A DNA stretch of 64,000 nt from Halostagnicola kamekurae (GCF_900116205.1 NZ_FOZS01000002.1:496001-560000); one strand, 5' to 3'; counted from the stretch's first letter, positions 1 to 9,364 are shown. Notes: a model not told the origin generated them from the sequence alone. Made by a program: numbers and translations.

Positions 1-1002
1 CTGACGAAGGTGCCGCGACGGTGGGTGGTACTCGGAACCGGACTCGTCCTCGCGGGCGGTTCGGCGTTCGCGTCCACCGCGGACTCGCTCGGCGTCCTCT
101 ACGTCGGTGCGCTGTTGATGGGGATCGCCAGCGGCGTCTACTACGTTTCCGCGATGCCGCTGGTCAGCGAACTCTTTCCCGAGCGACCGGGTCGAGCGAT
201 CGGCGTCAACGGCATGGCGAGCCAGCTCGCGGCCGTCGCCGCTCCGCTGCTGGTCGCCGGCTTCTACGCCGTAACGGCGCTCCCGATCGAGCCCTGGCGA
301 CTGCTCTTTCGCCTGCTGTCAGGCGGGGCGGTCCTCTCTGCGGTCGCGTTCTACCTGACCGCTCGCCGGGTCGACCTTCCGGGCGGGGAGCGCGAGGACC
401 TGAACCTCACCGAGGCGCTGTCCGCCCAGTGGCGAGTCATACTCACGGGAATCGTCGTCGCCGGCCTCGCGGGACTGGTCTGGAACGGCGTGTTCAACAT
501 GTACGTCACCTATCTCAACGAATCGAAGGAGTTCTCCCAGGGACTCGCACAGATCATGCTCACGGTGGTCTTCGCGACCGGCGTTCCCGCGTTCTGGCTC
601 ACCGGCGTCATCGCCGACCGGGTTCCGTTCGTCCCCCTCATGCTCGCCGTGCTGGGCAGCTTCGTCGTCTGTCTCGTCGGGTTGATCCTCGCCGAGAGCG
701 TCGTCGCCGTCTTCCTCGTCTCGGCGGTGACGGGGTACGTCATGCACAGCCTGTTTCCCGCGACCGACACCTACATCCTGGCGTCGCTTCCCAACACCCA
801 TCGCGGGAGCGGCTACGCCATCTTCAGCAGCGCGATGATGCCGCTCCAGGCCATCGGCAGCGTCTTCGTCGGCGGCCTCGTCGATGTCGGCTTCAGCTTC
901 GATACGATCTTCGCCGGGCTCGCGGCCGGGCTCGTCGTCCTGCTCGTCGTCCTGCTCGCGCTCTGGTCGGCCGGGGTGCTCCCGGACAGTCAGGCGCGGT
1001 GA
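1..1002 (+). CDS. MFS transporter, C-terminal part (gene begins before the window)
   Basis: The reading frame is open from the first base, so this is the last 333 residues of a longer protein. It has about ten hydrophobic helices. The first visible residues (LTKVPRRWVVLG) look like the loop after TM2 of a major facilitator, so roughly 60-70 residues are missing. Facilitators of this type move small solutes or drugs using a cation gradient; the substrate cannot be read from the sequence. The next gene is a GpgS-like glycosyltransferase 145 bp downstream, but I see no proof of a functional link. Confidence 0.85.
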   Translation: MTKVPRRWVVLGTGLVLAGGSAFASTADSLGVLYVGALLMGIASGVYYVSAMPLVSELFPERPGRAIGVNGMASQLAAVAAPLLVAGFYAVTALPIEPWRLLFRLLSGGAVLSAVAFYLTARRVDLPGGEREDLNLTEALSAQWRVILTGIVVAGLAGLVWNGVFNMYVTYLNESKEFSQGLAQIMLTVVFATGVPAFWLTGVIADRVPFVPLMLAVLGSFVVCLVGLILAESVVAVFLVSAVTGYVMHSLFPATDTYILASLPNTHRGSGYAIFSSAMMPLQAIGSVFVGGLVDVGFSFDTIFAGLAAGLVVLLVVLLALWSAGVLPDSQAR

Positions 1003-1147
1003 GTTCTCTCACCGACCGGCGAGTCGGTTTCGACGACGACTCACCCACTCGCCGGTCGCCGACTCGAGCCGATCGACAGCCGGCTCCCGTTCGGCGCGAC
1101 TCGCCGGAGTCGTGGCCGTTTTGAGGGTTCGCTCGAAGTATCCATCG

Positions 1148-2272
1148 ATGGAATACGTCCAGGAGCGAATCGCCACGCTCCACGAGTTCGGCTCGACGCC
1201 GCAGGTCGAGGACGTCGAGGCCGCGCTCGCGGAGACGGCCGTCGTCGTTCCGATGACCGCTCGAGAACACGGTCGTCCCGCCGCCGAGCGCGTCTTCTCG
1301 GAACTCGAGGCCGTCGATCCGGCCGCCGTCTTCGTTCCGGTTCGTGCGCCGGCGGACCGGATTGGCTCCGTTCGAACCTGGCTCGAGTCGTTCGACCTCG
1401 AGCTGTCCGTTCTCTGGTGTAACGCCCCCGCCGTCGACGAGCTGTTGGCGACCGTCGGACTCGACGACGGCTTCGGCAAGGGGCGCGACGTCTGGCTGGC
1501 GCTCGGGCCGGCGGCCCAGGCCCACGAGTACGTCGTCGTCCACGACGCTGACGCCCGGAGTTACGAGGGAGAGCACGTCGCGCGCCTGCTGGCGCCGCTG
1601 ACCGACGGCTTCGAGTTCGCGAAGGGCTACTACGCTCGCGTCGAGGACGACACCCTCTACGGGCGGCTGTTCCGGCTGTTTTACGAACCGCTCGTTCGCG
1701 CGATAGCGCGCCGCCACGACGAGCCGATCGTCTCGTACCTCGAGTCGTTCCGGTACGCGCTAGCCGGCGAGTTCGCCGCGTCGGCCGACCTGATAAACCG
1801 CCTTCGACCCCCGCGGGCCTGGGGGCTCGAGGTCGGCACGCTGGGCGACGCGTTCGAGTACGCGGGCTTTACGGGGACCGCACAGGTCGACCTCGGCCGG
1901 CACGAACACGACCACCGGTCGGTCGCCGGCGACGACGGGCTCGAGGGGATGAGCCGGGAAGTGGCCGCCGAACTGCTGCGCGTGTTCGAAGAGCGCGGCG
2001 TCGATCCGACGTACCGAACGCTTCCCCGGCGGTACGTCGAAAGCGGTCAGCGGCTGATCGCCCAGTACGAGGCAGACGCGCGCTTCAACGGCTTTTCCTA
2101 CGATCCCGACGCCGAGCGCGACCAGCTCGAGCGCTACGCCGAGGCGATCGAGCGACCGGGGTCGGATCGGCGGCTCCCCCGGTGGGTCGACGCCTCGCTC
2201 GAGCGGTCGGCCGTGCTCGAGGCGGCCCGGCCGTCGCCCGCCCAGCGACTCGAGTCGGGGACGTCTGACTGA
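1148..2272 (+). CDS. GpgS-like family 2/81 glycosyltransferase (glucosyl-3-phosphoglycerate synthase type)
   Basis: This 374-residue cytoplasmic protein would transfer a sugar from a nucleotide sugar to an acceptor. It shows the order of motifs seen in glucosyl/mannosyl-3-phosphoglycerate synthases: a nucleotide-binding VVVPMTAREH start, a GKGRD segment, the metal-binding VVVHDADA, then FAKGYYAR, LYGRLFRLFYEPL, the GLEVGTLGD segment and QVDLGRHEHDH. I chose the ATG at 1148 because the longer open frame upstream is arginine/serine-rich shadow sequence. No phosphatase (GpgP) gene lies next to it, so the product could remain phosphorylated or be completed elsewhere. Family assignment is good; the acceptor is inferred. 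Confidence 0.8.
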   Translation: MEYVQERIATLHEFGSTPQVEDVEAALAETAVVVPMTAREHGRPAAERVFSELEAVDPAAVFVPVRAPADRIGSVRTWLESFDLELSVLWCNAPAVDELLATVGLDDGFGKGRDVWLALGPAAQAHEYVVVHDADARSYEGEHVARLLAPLTDGFEFAKGYYARVEDDTLYGRLFRLFYEPLVRAIARRHDEPIVSYLESFRYALAGEFAASADLINRLRPPRAWGLEVGTLGDAFEYAGFTGTAQVDLGRHEHDHRSVAGDDGLEGMSREVAAELLRVFEERGVDPTYRTLPRRYVESGQRLIAQYEADARFNGFSYDPDAERDQLERYAEAIERPGSDRRLPRWVDASLERSAVLEAARPSPAQRLESGTSD

Positions 2273-2363
2273 CGGCAACGTTCCGGATCGTCGCGGCGGG
2301 ACTGTCGGCGACCGAACGGATCGGCTCGAAAACCCTATCAGACGACCCGCCGTTAGCCCGGGT

Positions 2364-2867
2364 ATGGACGCGACGGCTGACGAACTCGCTGGCGTCGTCG
2401 ACCTCTTCGGCGGACTCTCGCGCGCGGAACTCGAGCGGGCGCTCTCGGAGGCCGCCTTCCGGGCGGACGGGGGTTCGATCGACGAGCGCGCGCTCGGCGA
2501 GGCGATCGACGAGGGCCTCGAGTCGTTCACGCTGCTCGAGTGCTCCACCGAGTGCCTGGCGACGGACGCGCCGACCCTCGACTCCGGGACCGACCTCTTC
2601 GTCTCCGGCCCGGCGGCATTTCCCACGGTCCCGGAGTACGCCGAGGACGTGCCCCACATTCTCGACATCGAGCGCCGGCGGTTCGATCGCGACGCACTCG
2701 GCGCGGCCGCTCGAGCGCGATTTAGCGACGCGATCGATGCGGCGCGAGACGGGGGACCCGACGGCGACCGGCTTCGGGACCTCCGCGAGGTGAGCTACGA
2801 CATCGAGGCGTGGGGACCGGTGGAACTGGACGACGAGCGCGCGCGGATCGAAGAGGGACTCGACTGA
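2364..2867 (+). CDS. Conserved haloarchaeal hypothetical protein
   Basis: This 167-residue acidic protein has no signal peptide or membrane segment. It has a Leu/Glu-rich helical N-terminus (SRAELERALSEAAF) and a central segment ending in PHILDIERRRFDR. I recognise it only as a conserved haloarchaeal family (possibly DUF7109) of unknown function. It ends 4 bp before the Nudix gene, so the two are very likely cotranscribed. A TATA-like AACCCTATCA lies about 30 bp ahead of the ATG, as expected for a leaderless mRNA. Confidence 0.75.
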   Translation: MDATADELAGVVDLFGGLSRAELERALSEAAFRADGGSIDERALGEAIDEGLESFTLLECSTECLATDAPTLDSGTDLFVSGPAAFPTVPEYAEDVPHILDIERRRFDRDALGAAARARFSDAIDAARDGGPDGDRLRDLREVSYDIEAWGPVELDDERARIEEGLD

Positions 2868-2871
2868 GCAG

Positions 2872-3459
2872 ATGGCGCGACTCCGTCTCGAGGCCGTCGC
2901 CGGTCACGAGCCAAGCCAGATCGACGATCAGCCCTACGACGCCGCCGTCCTCGCGCCGGTCATCGACCGCGACGGCGAGGACTACCTGCTGTTTACCAAA
3001 CGCGCCGACCACCTCGGCGAGCATCCCGGGCAGATGAGCTTCCCCGGGGGCGGGGCGGAACCGATCGACGATACGATCCTCGAGACCGGGCTCAGAGAGG
3101 CCGCAGAGGAGATCCGCCTCGAGGCCGACGAGGCCGACGTGATCGGGCAACTCGACGACATCCGGACGATCACGGAGTACGCCGTCACGCCGTTCGTCGT
3201 TCGCGTGCCCGACCGGGAGTACGACCCGGACGAGCGGGAGGTGGCCGAAATCGCGATCCTCCCGCTTTCGGGCTTGCTGGACCCCGACAACTACGAGTAC
3301 GAACGACGAAGCCACCCGGCCTACGGCGAGGCCGTCGTCCACTACTTCCACGTCGACGGCTACACCGTCTGGGGCGCGACGGGGAACATTCTGGTCCAGT
3401 TACTCGAGCTGGCAACCGATTTCGAACCCGGCGACCGACTGGAGCAGTCGACGTTCTGA
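2872..3459 (+). CDS. Nudix hydrolase, probable CoA pyrophosphatase
   Basis: This 195-residue protein carries a Nudix box at about residues 60-82 with the REAAEEI core (residues 75-81). The upstream FTKRADHLGEHPGQMSFPGG is characteristic of the NudL/YeaB CoA pyrophosphatase subgroup, which cleaves CoA to 4'-phosphopantetheine and 3',5'-ADP. It is a cytoplasmic housecleaning or CoA turnover enzyme. The gene starts 4 bp after the preceding ORF and is probably translated from the same transcript. The subgroup is assigned from motif similarity. Confidence 0.85.
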   Translation: MARLRLEAVAGHEPSQIDDQPYDAAVLAPVIDRDGEDYLLFTKRADHLGEHPGQMSFPGGGAEPIDDTILETGLREAAEEIRLEADEADVIGQLDDIRTITEYAVTPFVVRVPDREYDPDEREVAEIAILPLSGLLDPDNYEYERRSHPAYGEAVVHYFHVDGYTVWGATGNILVQLLELATDFEPGDRLEQSTF

Positions 3460-3570
3460 GGCCGACGGGGATTCGGCCCCTGCGCCGGGCGAGACTCGAA
3501 GCGGATTGCTCGAACGCGTATCGATCGTCCACCCAGTGGTAATAAGGAGTCTCGATCCCGATCCTTCGCC

Positions 3571-3699
3571 ATGACACGACGGGTCGCCCGTTCCCTCGCC
3601 GATCGTCGCGATCGCGGTTCCCTCCCGTTTTGGTCGAATCGTTCGCAACCCGCAGACTCGCGGCCACGCCTCGAACCGGCGGTGATCGCGCGTGCCTGA
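3571..3699 (+). CDS. Possible 42-residue upstream ORF
   Basis: An ATG at 3571 opens a short basic ORF (MTRRVARSLADRRDRG...) that ends inside the first codons of the FAD oxidoreductase gene, overlapping its GTG start at 3692 in another frame. A TATA-like GGTAATAAGG at about 3538-3547 is placed about 30 bp before this ATG, the spacing typical of leaderless haloarchaeal transcripts. It may be a leader peptide or coupling ORF, or only the 5' untranslated region. I do not recognise the peptide. Confidence 0.3.
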   Translation: MTRRVARSLADRRDRGSLPFWSNRSQPADSRPRLEPAVIARA

Positions 3700-4897
3700 G
3701 CCCGACCTCGAGACCGATCTCGCCGTCGGATCGGACGCGTTCGCCGACGCGGGGGCGGGCCTCGAGGTCGCGGTCGTCGGAGCCGGTGCGATCGGCGCGA
3801 CGACCGCTTACGACCTCGCCCGTCGCGGCGCGTCGGTGACCCTCTACGACAGCGGTTCGGTCGCCAGCGGTGCGAGCGGGCGAGCGGCCGGGCTGTGTTA
3901 CGACGCGTTCGCGTCGGCCCTCGACGCCGAAATCGCGGGGGAGGCGATCGAACGGTTCCGCGCCTTTTCGGGCGACGACACGTTCCCGTTCGTCGAGTGT
4001 CCGTACGTCTGGTTCGCGCGGGAGGGCGACGAGGAGCGCGCGGCCGCCATCCGCGAGCAGGTCGATCGAATGCAACGCAACGGGGTCGTCGCCCTCGAGA
4101 TGACCGGTTCGGAACTCGGCGAGCGGTTCCCCGCCCTGCGCGGCGACGACGTGGCGGTCGCCGCCGTCGCGGGCGCGGCTGGCTACACCGATCCAGCGCA
4201 GTACACGGCCTGTCTCGCGGCCGCGGCCGACGGGGCTGGGGCGGACCTCGAGCCAGAGACGCCGGTCGCCGTCTCCGTCGATCAGCCGCGAGTCGAACCG
4301 GTCGACGACGCCGGCGGAGTCGCAGGTGAGCGCGACGTCGACGCCGTCGTCGTCACCGCGGGCGCACACACCAAACGGCTGCTCGCCGAGGCCGGCGTGT
4401 CGATCGCCCTGAAGCCCTACCGCGTCCAGGCGCTGATCGCGGACGCCGAACTCGACGAACCGATGTGGTACGACGCGACCGACGGCCTGTACGCTCGCCC
4501 ACACCCGGAGGGAATCCTCGTCGGAAACGGCACCGAACCGGTCGAAGCGGATCCGGACGCCTACGACCGTGCGGCCTCCGACGCGTTCCTCGAGGGGATA
4601 CCGGGTCGCGTCGACGAACGACTCGAGGGGATCAGCCTCGAGATCGACCGCGCGTGGGCGGGGCTCTGCACTGCGACACCGGATCGAGACCCGCTCGTCG
4701 GCGAGGTCCGCCCGGGGCTGTTCGTCGCGACCGGGTTCCAGGGAGAGGGGGTCATGCGAGCGCCGGCGATCGGCGACCGACTCGCCGCGATGGTACTCGA
4801 CGACGACGGCGGCCTCGACAGGTTCGATCCGACCCGCTTCGCGGGCGACGAGTCGTTCGACATCGTCGAGGGAATGGGCGTCGATTCGGAGGGGTGA
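3692..4897 (+). CDS. FAD-dependent oxidoreductase, DAO family
   Basis: This 401-residue protein has the Rossmann FAD motif VAVVGAGAIGATTAYDLARRG at about residues 27-47, with a following acidic residue in TLYDSGS, and a C-terminal FAD/substrate segment RDPLVGEVRPGLFVATGFQGEGV. That pattern is typical of the D-amino acid/sarcosine/glycine oxidase (DAO) family, which oxidises amines to imines. The start codon is GTG. The neighbours do not reveal the substrate. No membrane segments are seen, so it should be cytosolic. Confidence 0.8.
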   Translation: MPEPDLETDLAVGSDAFADAGAGLEVAVVGAGAIGATTAYDLARRGASVTLYDSGSVASGASGRAAGLCYDAFASALDAEIAGEAIERFRAFSGDDTFPFVECPYVWFAREGDEERAAAIREQVDRMQRNGVVALEMTGSELGERFPALRGDDVAVAAVAGAAGYTDPAQYTACLAAAADGAGADLEPETPVAVSVDQPRVEPVDDAGGVAGERDVDAVVVTAGAHTKRLLAEAGVSIALKPYRVQALIADAELDEPMWYDATDGLYARPHPEGILVGNGTEPVEADPDAYDRAASDAFLEGIPGRVDERLEGISLEIDRAWAGLCTATPDRDPLVGEVRPGLFVATGFQGEGVMRAPAIGDRLAAMVLDDDGGLDRFDPTRFAGDESFDIVEGMGVDSEG

Positions 4898-5058
4898 CCG
4901 CTCCGCGCCGTTGTCGGAGCGCTATGCGGCCGCGGTTGCGTCGTCACTGGTAGTTGCGCCGTCGCTCGTTATCGTTGACAGTCACACCGTTGCTCACTGT
5001 TGCTACTCGAGCGCCTGCCGTCGACTACGCCAGTAGAAAATAACGTCCCTGAACTCGA

Positions 5059-5079
5059 GTGTCGGCTCGCTGCCGACAC
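5059..5079 (-). terminator. Hairpin just downstream of the Hsp20-like gene
   Basis: A perfect 8-bp inverted repeat (GTGTCGGC / GCCGACAC, loop 5 nt) lies 10 bp beyond the stop codon of the gene on the minus strand. Archaeal termination usually relies on T-runs, which are absent here, so a role as terminator or 3'-end stabiliser is tentative. Confidence 0.35.
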
Positions 5080-5089
5080 GGCCCCTCGG

Positions 5090-5602
5090 TCAGCCGTCGA
5101 TGGTGATCTCGTCGGCTTCCGCCGCGTCGATATCGCTCTCGTCCGCGTCGTCGATCGACCGATCGTCGTCGCTCGCTCCCTCGCCGATGGTGAGTCCGTC
5201 CGAGCGGTCGTCCGGGCCCGTCCCCGTTTCGTCCTTCGGAATCTCGACGTTGAGCGTGCCGACTTCGGTCAGCCTCGCCGTGCCGGCGTCCGGTTCGACG
5301 ACGGCGTCGTCGGGAAGTTCTGCTTCCCCCTCGAGGGACATCGAGCGGCCGGGAAACAACATGTCGAACCCGTCGTGGAACTCGCGAAAGCGGTCGACGT
5401 GGACGCCCACCGTTCCCTCGAGGTATCGAACCTGTAGCTCGTCGGCGTCGGCTCCGGGCGCGTCGAAGACGACGAGATAGGACGTGTCGTTCTCGAGAAC
5501 GTCCGACGGGAGGGATCGGGAGCGTTGGATGTAACTGCTCACGCGGCCGATCTGGCGATACAGCGCGTTTCCGACCGAACCGCCGATGTCTCTGAGCGTC
5601 AC
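5090..5602 (-). CDS. Hsp20/alpha-crystallin-like protein
   Basis: This 170-residue protein begins at a GTG (TLRDIGGSVGNALYRQIG...). The longer frame upstream lacks haloarchaeal character. Residues about 40-130 match a small heat-shock or GvpH-like beta-sandwich: SYLVVFDAPGADADELQVRYLEG, then GTLNVEIPK near the end of the domain. The C-terminus is an acidic tail (DDDRSIDDADESDID) typical of halophilic proteins. Small Hsp20 proteins bind unfolding proteins without ATP. No gas vesicle genes are nearby, so a general chaperone role is more likely than a GvpH role. Confidence 0.7.
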   Translation of the reverse strand: MTLRDIGGSVGNALYRQIGRVSSYIQRSRSLPSDVLENDTSYLVVFDAPGADADELQVRYLEGTVGVHVDRFREFHDGFDMLFPGRSMSLEGEAELPDDAVVEPDAGTARLTEVGTLNVEIPKDETGTGPDDRSDGLTIGEGASDDDRSIDDADESDIDAAEADEITIDG

Positions 5603-5791
5603 GGCACACCACCACGAGGGGAGGTTACACACGGGGACTCGTTTACGTACATACCCACGACGGGGACTACGAGTCGCTCGTTGATATTGGTTTTGCTGAA
5701 TGGAAAATAACGTCTGACGCGATCCCGGCGCAGTCGGGCCATACGGATCGGAAATCGCCAACAGCTGCGACCGTCTGGGCCGACGCCAGTG

Positions 5792-5950
5792 TTACAGTTC
5801 GACGCGCTCGAGGCAATCGGTCCCGCCACAGACCGGACACGACAGCTCCGAAACGGAATAGTCTTCGGGGACGTCGTAGGTGTAGTGGTTCTCGAACAGG
5901 TCGAGAAAGCAATCGTCGTCGGTGCACTTAATCTCCTCAGTCGGTGGCAT
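5792..5950 (-). CDS. Small zinc-finger protein (DUF7559-like)
   Basis: This 52-residue protein starts MPPTEEIKC. It has one Cys pair of the form CTDDDC near the N-terminus and a CPVCGGTDC zinc knuckle near the C-terminus, ending ERVEL. It resembles a widespread haloarchaeal zinc-finger miniprotein family (probably DUF7559) of unknown role. I chose the internal ATG at 5950 because homologues that I recall start with MP-x-T and the 27 residues upstream are not conserved in style. Confidence 0.75.
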   Translation of the reverse strand: MPPTEEIKCTDDDCFLDLFENHYTYDVPEDYSVSELSCPVCGGTDCLERVEL

Positions 5951-6101
5951 ACGCCCACCTAACGCGAGTGCGAGTAAGAACCATTGGGTTACGGAACCGG
6001 GAGTCCCCTCTCCGCACACGGGTGAGTGCATAATGCCGTCGCGACGCGAGCATCGGTCCGTGTAGTCACCGTTTTAGGCCTCGAGGCGCTACCACTGTGT
6101 C

Positions 6102-7850
6102 ATGACTGTCCCCGAAACGCTCTCGGTGACGATCGTCGACGGCTACGTCGACGAACCCGCCCACTTCGGGGTCCCCCCGTACATGTCGACGTATCCGCGA
6201 TACGCGGCCGGCGCGCTCGTCGACGCGGGCGTCCCGCGCGAGCGGATCACCTACCACACGATCGACGGTCTGCGCGACGAACCCGACCGCTGGCGCGACG
6301 TCGACGAGGCCGACCTCCTCGTCTACCTCGGCGGGATGACCGTTCCCGGAAAGTACGTCGGCGGAACCCCCGCGGAGCCCGACGAGGTCCGCAAACTCGC
6401 CTGGACGGCCGGCGGGACGACCCTGATGGGCGGGCCGGTCAAGTTCGGCGTCGGCGAGGAAAACGCCGGCGCGACCGAGACCGAACGCCGCGATCTCGAC
6501 TTCGACTTCGTCGCGAAAGGCGACGTCGAGGCGGCGGTCTACGACCTCGTCGAGAGTGGCCTCGAGGGATTCAACAACCGGATGCGAGACGTCGACGAGG
6601 TCTCCCGGTGGGCCCAGGAGGGCGCGTTCGTCGTCGAGCAACATCCGAACCATCCCGACCACCTGATCTGCGAACTCGAGACCTCCCGTGGCTGTGCCTA
6701 CCGGTGTTCGTTCTGTACGGAGCCGCTGTACGGGAATCCCACGTTCCGGCCGCCGCCGACCGTCGTCGGCGAGGTGGACGCGCTCTCGAACCACGGCGTG
6801 GCGCACTTCCGGATCGGTCGCCAGGCGGACATCCTCGCCTACGGCGGCGACGGCGAAGCGCCGAACCCCGAAGCGCTTCGCGAACTCTACGGCGGGATCC
6901 GCGAGGTCGCACCCGACCTCGAGACGCTCCACCTCGACAACATGAACCCCATCACGATCGTCAACTGGCCCGAGAAGAGCCGGGAGGGGATCCGGATCAT
7001 CGCCGAACACAACACGCCAGGGGATACGGCCGCGTTCGGCCTCGAATCGGCGGACCCGCTCGTACAGGAGGAGAACAACCTGAACGTCAGCGCCGAGGAG
7101 TGTTTCGAGGCGGTCAAAATCGTCAACGAGGAAGCGGGCTGGCGGCCCGACGGGAACTCGGAAGCGGTTCGGCCCGCAGAACACCCGCAGGCGGCAACAC
7201 CCGGCGGGTCACCGACTCGACTTCCGAAGCTGCTACCCGGAATCAACCTCTTACACGGGCTCAAAGGCGAGCGCGAGGAGACCTACGAACGGAACCTCGA
7301 GTTCCTCAGACGCGTCTACGACGAGGGGTACATGCTGCGTCGGATCAACATCCGGCAGGTCATGTCCTTCGACGGGACCGAGATGTCGGACACCGGCGCG
7401 ACCATCGCCAACGAGCACAAGGACTTGTTCAAACGCTACAAGAAACAGGTTCGCGAGGAGATCGACAACCCGATGCTGCGACGGGTCACGCCGGTGGGGA
7501 CCGTTCTGCCGGACGTCCACCTCGAGTACCACCAGGACGGAACGACGTTCGGTCGCCAGTTGGGAACCTACCCGCTGCTCGTCGGCATCCCCGGCGAACT
7601 CGAGTTGGGTCGGACCCTAGACGTCGCGGTGGTCGACCACGGCTACCGGTCCGTCTCCGGTGTGCCGTACCCGCTCGACATCAACAGCGCGTCGATGGAC
7701 GAACTCGAGGCGATCCCGGGTATCGGCTCGAGTCGCGCGGGCGACATCGTCGTCGACCGCCCGTACGATTCCGTCGCCGAAGCCGAAACCGGCCCCGACG
7801 CGGACCTGACCCGGTTCGCGACGGTGAACGGGCCGAATCAGGCTGACTAA
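6102..7850 (+). CDS. Radical SAM protein with C-terminal helix-hairpin-helix
   Basis: This 582-residue protein has a cobalamin-binding-like N-terminal region (residues about 1-180). The radical SAM motif is C198-x3-C202-x2-C205 within LETSRGCAYRCSFCTEP, which binds a 4Fe-4S cluster and SAM. The C-terminal about 50 residues (INSASMDELEAIPGIGSSRAG) form a helix-hairpin-helix, a non-specific nucleic-acid-binding fold. The combination is common in archaeal radical SAM proteins whose substrate is unknown. A DNA- or RNA-linked substrate is an inference from the HhH domain only. Confidence 0.85.
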   Translation: MTVPETLSVTIVDGYVDEPAHFGVPPYMSTYPRYAAGALVDAGVPRERITYHTIDGLRDEPDRWRDVDEADLLVYLGGMTVPGKYVGGTPAEPDEVRKLAWTAGGTTLMGGPVKFGVGEENAGATETERRDLDFDFVAKGDVEAAVYDLVESGLEGFNNRMRDVDEVSRWAQEGAFVVEQHPNHPDHLICELETSRGCAYRCSFCTEPLYGNPTFRPPPTVVGEVDALSNHGVAHFRIGRQADILAYGGDGEAPNPEALRELYGGIREVAPDLETLHLDNMNPITIVNWPEKSREGIRIIAEHNTPGDTAAFGLESADPLVQEENNLNVSAEECFEAVKIVNEEAGWRPDGNSEAVRPAEHPQAATPGGSPTRLPKLLPGINLLHGLKGEREETYERNLEFLRRVYDEGYMLRRINIRQVMSFDGTEMSDTGATIANEHKDLFKRYKKQVREEIDNPMLRRVTPVGTVLPDVHLEYHQDGTTFGRQLGTYPLLVGIPGELELGRTLDVAVVDHGYRSVSGVPYPLDINSASMDELEAIPGIGSSRAGDIVVDRPYDSVAEAETGPDADLTRFATVNGPNQAD

Positions 7851-8078
7851 GTAGTTCGACTCGCTCGAGTTTTCGCCGATGGTCGACTCGAGGGCGATCG
7901 ACCGTTCCGATCATGCGATTGGTGAACACTGACGCACTATCGCCCTCGCTGCTTGCGGTTTCGCGAAACGGACACGCCCGAACTCGCCGGAGTTGGCCGT
8001 CGACGGTCCAGAAAACGCGACCTGTGGTCGGTAGTTCTATTATGCATGCGATTCAGACAGAAACGTGAGGGTCTAACT

Positions 8079-8483
8079 GTGGAGATATCTGAAAAACTCC
8101 TGTGTCTGTTCAGTACAGCCGTTTCGGAAGAGGAGGATCGATACGTCATCGAAGTCCCGCGACAGGAAGTCGACACCGGCGGGGTCGAACCGGGGGAGAT
8201 CTACAAGGTCGCACTCATCTCTCGAGACGAGGCGGATACGGAGACGACGGTCGCGCCCGAGGAGTCGAGCGCGCCGTCCGAACCGCAGCCGCCGGTCGAC
8301 GTCGGTGAAACCCGGTACGTCGAAATCGAGGACATCGGCAAGCAAGGCGACGGCATCGCCCGCGTCGAGCGAGGGTACGTCATCATCGTGCCCGGCGCGG
8401 ACGTCGGCGAACGGGTGAAGGTCGAAGTCAGCGAGGTCAAGTCCAACTTCGCCGTCGGCGAAGTAATCGAAGAAACCTTCTAA
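8079..8483 (+). CDS. TRAM-domain RNA-binding protein
   Basis: This 134-residue protein begins at a GTG (V-EISEKLLCLFS), which matches the usual haloarchaeal start MEISEKLLCLFS and argues against the longer frame from 7953. Residues about 80-134 form a TRAM domain (RYVEIEDIGKQGDGIARVERG ... VGERVKVEVSEVKSNFAVGEVIE). TRAM domains are OB-like folds that bind RNA; small archaeal TRAM proteins have been linked to RNA chaperone or cold-shock functions. It appears to be monocistronic. Confidence 0.85.
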   Translation: MEISEKLLCLFSTAVSEEEDRYVIEVPRQEVDTGGVEPGEIYKVALISRDEADTETTVAPEESSAPSEPQPPVDVGETRYVEIEDIGKQGDGIARVERGYVIIVPGADVGERVKVEVSEVKSNFAVGEVIEETF

Positions 8484-8596
8484 CCGCTCGAGGCCGCCGA
8501 TCGCTGTCCTCGTCCGAGCGCGTCGACCGCCGTCCTCGCTCGAGACCGTCGATCGCGTTCGCTTCCGAGTCCCACACAGCGCCGGCTGGGTCGGGA

Positions 8597-9364
8597 CTAC
8601 TGTTCTGGGATCGTCTCGAGGTAGATCGCGGGATCGTCGTGAAAACTGTCGCCGACGACGACCGCGTCCGCGCCCGCCTCGAGGATTTCGGTCGTTTTCT
8701 CGTGGCTGTCGATTCCGCCGCCGTAGAGCAGCGTCGTCTCTGAGAGATGCGGCGACGCCGCTTCGACGTCTTCGGGACCGCCGTACGCGCCCGAGTACTC
8801 GACGTAGAAGATCGGAAACCCGTAGAACGCCTCGGTGGCGAGCGCCGCGCCGGCGACCTCCTCGGGCGTGTAGACGGCGTCGACGCCTGAGACGTCGGCA
8901 GCCGCAGACTCGAGGTGCTGGACGACGTACCCTTCGCCGACGAGGTTCGACGCGAGGTTCGAAATCGCGTCGAGCCCCCTCGATTCGATCACGTCCCCGA
9001 CGAGCGGCACGCTCGAGCCGAGCGTTTCGCTCGGCTTCCGGCCGAGCTCCGTAAAGAGGTCGACGTGTTTGCCGACGAAATGGTCCCAGTCGCCGTTGTA
9101 GACGGCCGGAACCGCGAGGAGATCGGCTCGATCGATCGTCTCTCTCGAGACCTGGCTCGCGTCGTAGGGTTCCTGCAAGACCGGGACGTCGGGTGCGGCG
9201 GCCGCGATCGCGCGAATCGTCTTGAGCGTGTTGTCTTCGGTGACGCCGTCCGAGCCGCCGACCATCACGAGGTCCGTCTCTTGAAGGATCTCGAGGTCAG
9301 CGGGCAGGGGCTTCGCCGGATCGACCTTCGTGATGTGGCTGCAGTCGTCCCAGTCGATATCCAT
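8597..9364 (-). CDS. Geranylgeranylglyceryl phosphate synthase (PcrB family)
   Basis: This 255-residue TIM-barrel enzyme makes the first ether bond of archaeal membrane lipids by joining sn-glycerol-1-phosphate and geranylgeranyl diphosphate. Recognisable features are HITKVDPAKPL near the N-terminus, LVMVGGSDGVTEDN, the FYVEYSGAYG segment, LLYGGGIDS and the terminal GADAVVVGDSFHDD phosphate-binding loops. Length and motifs fit the family across the whole protein. The start codon sits within a short GT run (ATGTGTGTGTGTGACG on the plus strand side). Confidence 0.9.
   Translation of the reverse strand: MDIDWDDCSHITKVDPAKPLPADLEILQETDLVMVGGSDGVTEDNTLKTIRAIAAAAPDVPVLQEPYDASQVSRETIDRADLLAVPAVYNGDWDHFVGKHVDLFTELGRKPSETLGSSVPLVGDVIESRGLDAISNLASNLVGEGYVVQHLESAAADVSGVDAVYTPEEVAGAALATEAFYGFPIFYVEYSGAYGGPEDVEAASPHLSETTLLYGGGIDSHEKTTEILEAGADAVVVGDSFHDDPAIYLETIPEQ

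Noticed and set aside
5090-5602. GvpH as the identity of the Hsp20-like protein
   Set aside because: No other gas vesicle genes are in the surrounding sequence, so a general small heat-shock protein is the safer call.
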